Source of the DNA: Nocardia sp.
Lineage (GTDB): Bacteria; Actinomycetota; Actinomycetes; Mycobacteriales; Mycobacteriaceae
Reading direction: 5' to 3'
NCBI GenBank assembly: GCA_013361595.1
Contig: JABFXT010000556.1
Span: forward strand, 1-5,801
Length of the DNA: 5,801 nucleotides
Below, piece by piece: positions 1 to 5,801 of the stretch. The notes under the pieces were generated by a model. It did no database searches. It saw nothing but the letters and a program-made list of their open reading frames with translations, and was not told the DNA's origin. Within the stretch, counting starts at the first letter, position 1; each line of letters starts with the position of its first letter. The position numbers and the translations under genes were made by a program.

Positions 1-1
1 G

Positions 2-214
2 TACCCGGTCATCGTCGACGCCAACAAGGCATTGCGGAACTGGCTCGCCGGACCCGATCCCACCGCCGTGCAGCTGCTGCGGGCCAGCGCGGCCATGGAA
101 ATCCTGGCCGTCGCGTTGATTTCGAACGAGATCGTCCAGGACACAGGAGATGATGTGGTGGAGGCGACGCTGCTCGACGCGGCGATCGCCGCTCTGCGAC
201 CCGGCGCCGACTAG
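2..214 (+). CDS. C-terminal fragment of an unplaced protein, possibly a TetR-type regulator
   Basis: The frame is open from the window edge, so the start lies outside. It gives 70 residues ending ...AALRPGAD before TAG at 212-214. The visible part looks all-helical, with one amphipathic helix around LLRASAAMEILAVALI and another around VVEATLLDAAIAAL. This resembles the last helices of the ligand-binding and dimerisation domain of TetR/AcrR-type regulators, but no DNA-binding domain is in view and no diagnostic motif is present. I infer the family from general texture only. The gene ends 47 nt before the Rrf2 start and runs the same way, so it could be the upstream member of the same transcription unit or simply an adjacent gene. 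Other helical proteins are equally possible. Confidence 0.5.
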   Translation, partial: YPVIVDANKALRNWLAGPDPTAVQLLRASAAMEILAVALISNEIVQDTGDDVVEATLLDAAIAALRPGAD

Positions 215-229
215 GTTTGTCGGGTCATC

Positions 230-241
230 GTGCCCGGGCAC
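230..241. promoter_or_regulatory. 12-bp perfect palindrome upstream of the Rrf2 gene
   Basis: GTGCCCGGGCAC is a perfect inverted repeat with no spacer, centred about 27 nt upstream of the Rrf2 GTG codon and inside the only intergenic gap before it. Rrf2 proteins bind dyads as dimers and many autoregulate, so an operator role is a reasonable guess. The core is CCCGGG, which is frequent by chance in DNA this G+C-rich, and I see no second copy before the ABC genes. No convincing -35/-10 pair is visible in the 47-nt gap. Confidence 0.25.
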
Positions 242-261
242 AGCGAAAGGTCAGGTCAGTC

Positions 262-795
262 GTGCACATCACCGCCAAGGTGGATCATGCCGTGCGGACT
301 CTGCTCGAGATCACGGCATCCGATCAGGCTGTCGCGGTGAAGGCGGAATCCATCGCGGCGGCCCAGCGGATACCACCCAAAGTGCTCGAGAGCGTCCTGG
401 CCGAACTGCGCCGGGCCGGACTGGTGACCAGCCGGCGCGGCCCCGACGGCGGATACCGGCTGGCCCGCCCGGCCACCGATATCTCGATCGCCGACATCAT
501 CCGTGCCATCGAGGGCCCGCTCGCCTCCGTCCGCGGCCTGCGACCGGAAGAAGTGGAGTACGCGGGCGTGGCGCAACCACTGAAAGAGGTGTGGATCGCG
601 CTGCGGGTGAACCTGCGCGCCGTCCTGGAGAACGTGAGCCTGGCCGATATCACCGCGAACGGGCTGCCGGAGTTCATCGGGACGCTGACCAGCGATCCCG
701 GTGCCTGGGCCCGCCGCGAGCCGCACCTCCCGGCCACGGGGAAAATTACGGGGCGTCCCACCGGTCCGGACGGTAGCGTTCGGTCATCATGTTGA
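262..795 (+). CDS. Rrf2-family transcriptional regulator without Fe-S cysteines
   Basis: Predicted cytoplasmic DNA-binding dimer of 177 aa. It opens with the family's typical N-terminus, MHITAKVDHAVRTLLEI. A winged helix-turn-helix follows at about residues 27-72, with IPPKVLESVLAELRRAGLV as recognition region and RRGPDGGYRLARP as wing. ISIADIIRAIEG (74-84) is the usual next segment, then a long dimerisation helix at about 104-125. The GTG at 262 is chosen because it gives the family N-terminus and has GAAAGG at 245-250 with an 11-nt spacing; upstream in-frame codons add unrelated residues. IscR/NsrR-type proteins hold a cluster with three cysteines after the wing. Here that region has none, and the only Cys is the last residue, so direct Fe-S sensing is unlikely. 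The last 25 residues, after DPGAWARR, look poorly constrained. The gene overlaps the following ABC gene by 7 nt, suggesting it controls that transporter. The signal it senses is unknown. Confidence 0.88.
   Translation: MHITAKVDHAVRTLLEITASDQAVAVKAESIAAAQRIPPKVLESVLAELRRAGLVTSRRGPDGGYRLARPATDISIADIIRAIEGPLASVRGLRPEEVEYAGVAQPLKEVWIALRVNLRAVLENVSLADITANGLPEFIGTLTSDPGAWARREPHLPATGKITGRPTGPDGSVRSSC
760..774. promoter_or_regulatory. Imperfect dyad before the first ABC gene
   Basis: ACCGGTCCGGACGGT reads as ACCG / CGGT arms around the palindrome TCCGGA, with one extra G in the left half. It lies within the 3' end of the Rrf2 gene, 14 nt before the ATG of the first ABC gene, and is followed by TAGCGT at 774-779, which fits a loose actinobacterial -10 (TANNNT). 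I cannot find a matching -35 at 17-18 nt. It could be an internal operator/promoter or simply coding sequence; the evidence is weak. Confidence 0.2.
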
Positions 796-884
796 TCCGA
801 CTGCTCCGTGGTTTCCTGGTCCCGTACCGGAAACAGTTGACCGGGATCGTGGCCCTGCAGCTGATCTCGGTGATCGCGATGCTC

Positions 885-887
885 TAA
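885..887 (+). other. Premature TAA stop codon in half-transporter A
   Basis: Codon 33 counted from ATG 789. The context is ATG CTC TAA CTG ACG AGC CTG AAC, where I expect from related proteins a Leu-Tyr-Leu-Pro-Ser-Leu-Asn stretch, i.e. TAC CTG CCG. Two C-to-A changes 4 nt apart (887 and 891) would account for both the stop and the Thr. No frameshift is present, and the same frame continues for about 544 sense codons. There is no in-frame ATG, GTG or TTG between 888 and 968. Confidence 0.85.
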
Positions 888-2506
888 CTGACGAGCCTGA
901 ACGCCGACCTCATCGACGAGGGCGTCACCAAGGGCGATATCGGCTACATCTGGACGGCCGGCCTGCGCATGCTGCTGGTCTCCGGCGTGCAGATCCTCGC
1001 GTCCGCGTCCTCGGTGTTCCTGGCCGCCCAGGCCGCGATGAGCGCGGGCCGGGACCTGCGCGGGGCACTGCTGCACCGCGTGAGCACCTTCTCGGCGCGT
1101 GAGGTCGGGATGTACGGCGCGCCCTCGCTGATCACCCGGAACACCAACGATGTCCAGCAGGTCCAGCTGCTCATCGTCATGGCCTCGACCGTGGCGGTGA
1201 TGGCGCCGATCATGTGCGTCGGCGGCATCGTCATGGCGCTGCGCGAAGACTTCGGGCTGTCCTGGCTGCTGCTGATCGCGGTACCGGCGCTCGCCCTGAG
1301 CATGGGCCTCATCATTGCCCGGATGGTGCCCGCCTTCCGGCAGATGCAGGCCCGGCTCGACGAGGTGAACCGGGTGCTGCGCGAGCAGATCACCGGTATC
1401 CGCGTGGTCCGCGCCTTCGTCCGCGAACCCCTGGAGACCTGGCGGTTCGGTGTCGCGAACACCGACCTCACCGATATCTCGCTGCGGGTGGGCCGCCTGA
1501 TGGCCCTGATGTTCCCGACGGTCATGCTGATCAGCAATGTCACCTCGGTGGCGGTGATCTGGTTCGGCGGCAAGGCCATCGACGCGGGCGAGATGCAGAT
1601 CGGTTCGCTGACCGCGCTGCTCTCCTACATCATGCAGATCCTGATGGCCGTCATGATGGCATCGTTCCTGGCCATGATGGCGCCGCGCGCGGCCGTCTCG
1701 GCCGACCGGATCTCCGAGGTGCTCGACACCGATGCCTCCGTGCGGTCGCCGCAGCGTCCGGAACCGTTCCGCGCCGACCCGGCCGAGGTGCGGGTCCGCG
1801 ATGTCGCGTTCAGCTTCCCGGGCGCGGAGAAACCGGTGCTGTGCCGGATCGATTTCGAGGTGCGGCCCGGCGAGACCACCGCCGTCGTCGGTGCCACCGG
1901 TTCCGGTAAGACCACCCTGCTGAACCTGATCCCACGTCTCATGGATGTCACCGAGGGGACGGTCGAGATCGGCGGCACCGATGTGCGCGACCTGGACCTG
2001 GCCGAACTGCGGTCGCAGATCGGCCTGGTTCCGCAGAAGGCGTACCTGTTCTCGGGCACCGTGGCGAGCAACCTGCGCTACGGCGATCCCGACGCCACCG
2101 ACGAGCAACTGTGGCGCTGCCTCGAAATCGCCCAGGCCGCCGACTTCGTACGGGCCATGCCCCAGGGCCTCGAGACCCCGGTTTCACAGGGCGGCACCAC
2201 GGTCTCGGGCGGTCAGCGGCAGCGACTCGCCATCGCGCGGGCGCTGGTACGGGAACCGCGGATCTACCTGTTCGACGATTCGTTCTCCGCCCTGGACGTG
2301 GCCACCGACGCGCGGCTGCGCGCGGCCCTGCGCCCGGCGACCCGCGACGCCGCGGTGATCATCGTGGCGCAGCGGATCACCACGATCCGCGACGCGGATC
2401 GGATCGTCGTCCTGGAAGACGGTGAGATGGCCGGTGTCGGCACCCATGAGGAACTGCTGCGTGATTGCGCGGAATACCGCGAGATCGTCGAATCCCAGCT
2501 GAGCGT

Positions 2507-2514
2507 GGAGGAGG
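2507..2514 (+). promoter_or_regulatory. Strong ribosome binding site for half-transporter B
   Basis: GGAGGAGG lies inside the last codons of half-transporter A, and its GGAGG core ends 7 nt before ATG 2519. The start codon overlaps the previous stop as ATGA (2519-2522), the classic arrangement for coupled translation. This strong site could let half B be translated even if ribosomes drop off at the TAA in half A, provided the mRNA survives. Confidence 0.7.
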
Positions 2515-2518
2515 CCCT

Positions 2519-5747
<3,229 letters not shown>

Positions 5748-5801
5748 CGGGGGTGGGGCCCTCGTGACCCCGGTTCTTCACTCCTCCACTCAGTCGCTGC
5801 G

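Noticed and set aside
150..776. 208-codon + strand frame overlapping the Rrf2 gene
   Set aside because: Arg/Gly/Pro-rich out-of-frame shadow; the 262-795 frame encodes a clear Rrf2 protein.
885..890. Programmed stop-codon readthrough or recoding at the TAA in half A
   Set aside because: TAA is the tightest stop, and I see no SECIS-like, pyrrolysine or slippery-site context. Position 33 in a membrane helix of a routine transporter makes mutation or sequence error far simpler.
324..2108. 594-codon antisense open frame across the Rrf2 and half A genes
   Set aside because: Its His/Asp/Gln/Arg-rich composition is the typical mirror of GC-rich coding DNA on the opposite strand; it has no domain and lies over well-supported genes. 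Other minus-strand frames (2264-3373, 3503-4351, 5056-5781) are rejected for the same reason.
5764..5801. Possible start (GTG 5764) of a downstream gene reading MTPVLHSSTQSL
   Set aside because: The frame is open to the window edge and a G-rich stretch precedes it, but 12 codons with no recognisable motif are too few to call a gene.

Overview
The window is about two-thirds G+C, with dense same-strand genes, GTG starts and long antisense shadow ORFs. Together with the protein families present, this points to a high-GC actinomycete, most likely in the Nocardia/Rhodococcus/Mycobacterium group. The two ABC proteins resemble, from memory, the neighbouring M. tuberculosis pair Rv1273c/Rv1272c. No database search was possible, so the genus is inferred.

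Layout, all on the + strand: (1) the 3' end of an unplaced, probably helical protein, possibly a TetR-type regulator (to 214); (2) a 47-nt gap holding a 12-bp perfect palindrome; (3) an Rrf2-family regulator without Fe-S cysteines (262-795); (4) the first half of a heterodimeric type IV ABC exporter-fold transporter (789-2522), interrupted by an in-frame TAA at codon 33; (5) the second half, intact (2519-4429); (6) an actinobacterial-type tRNA-guanine transglycosylase, tgt (4480-5724); (7) a 77-nt tail with a possible GC-only hairpin and no assignable gene.

Genes 3-5 look like one translationally coupled operon: the regulator overlaps the first ABC gene by 7 nt, and the two ABC genes overlap as ATGA. 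The ABC halves are complementary. The first has a non-catalytic Asp/Gln pair but a good signature motif; the second has the catalytic Glu/His but a degenerate VSAGE signature. They would therefore form one active and one degenerate ATP site, as in known asymmetric exporters. tgt follows closely and may be co-transcribed, but its tRNA-modification role has no evident link to the transporter.

The main observation is the TAA at 885-887 in an otherwise fully open ABC gene. It looks like a recent nonsense mutation or a sequence error, because the same frame runs cleanly for about 544 codons downstream. I see no mobile element, CRISPR array, RNA gene or clearly new system. The other points of note are the unusual substrate loop and 25-residue insertion in Tgt, the long external loop in the second ABC protein, and a few weak dyads.
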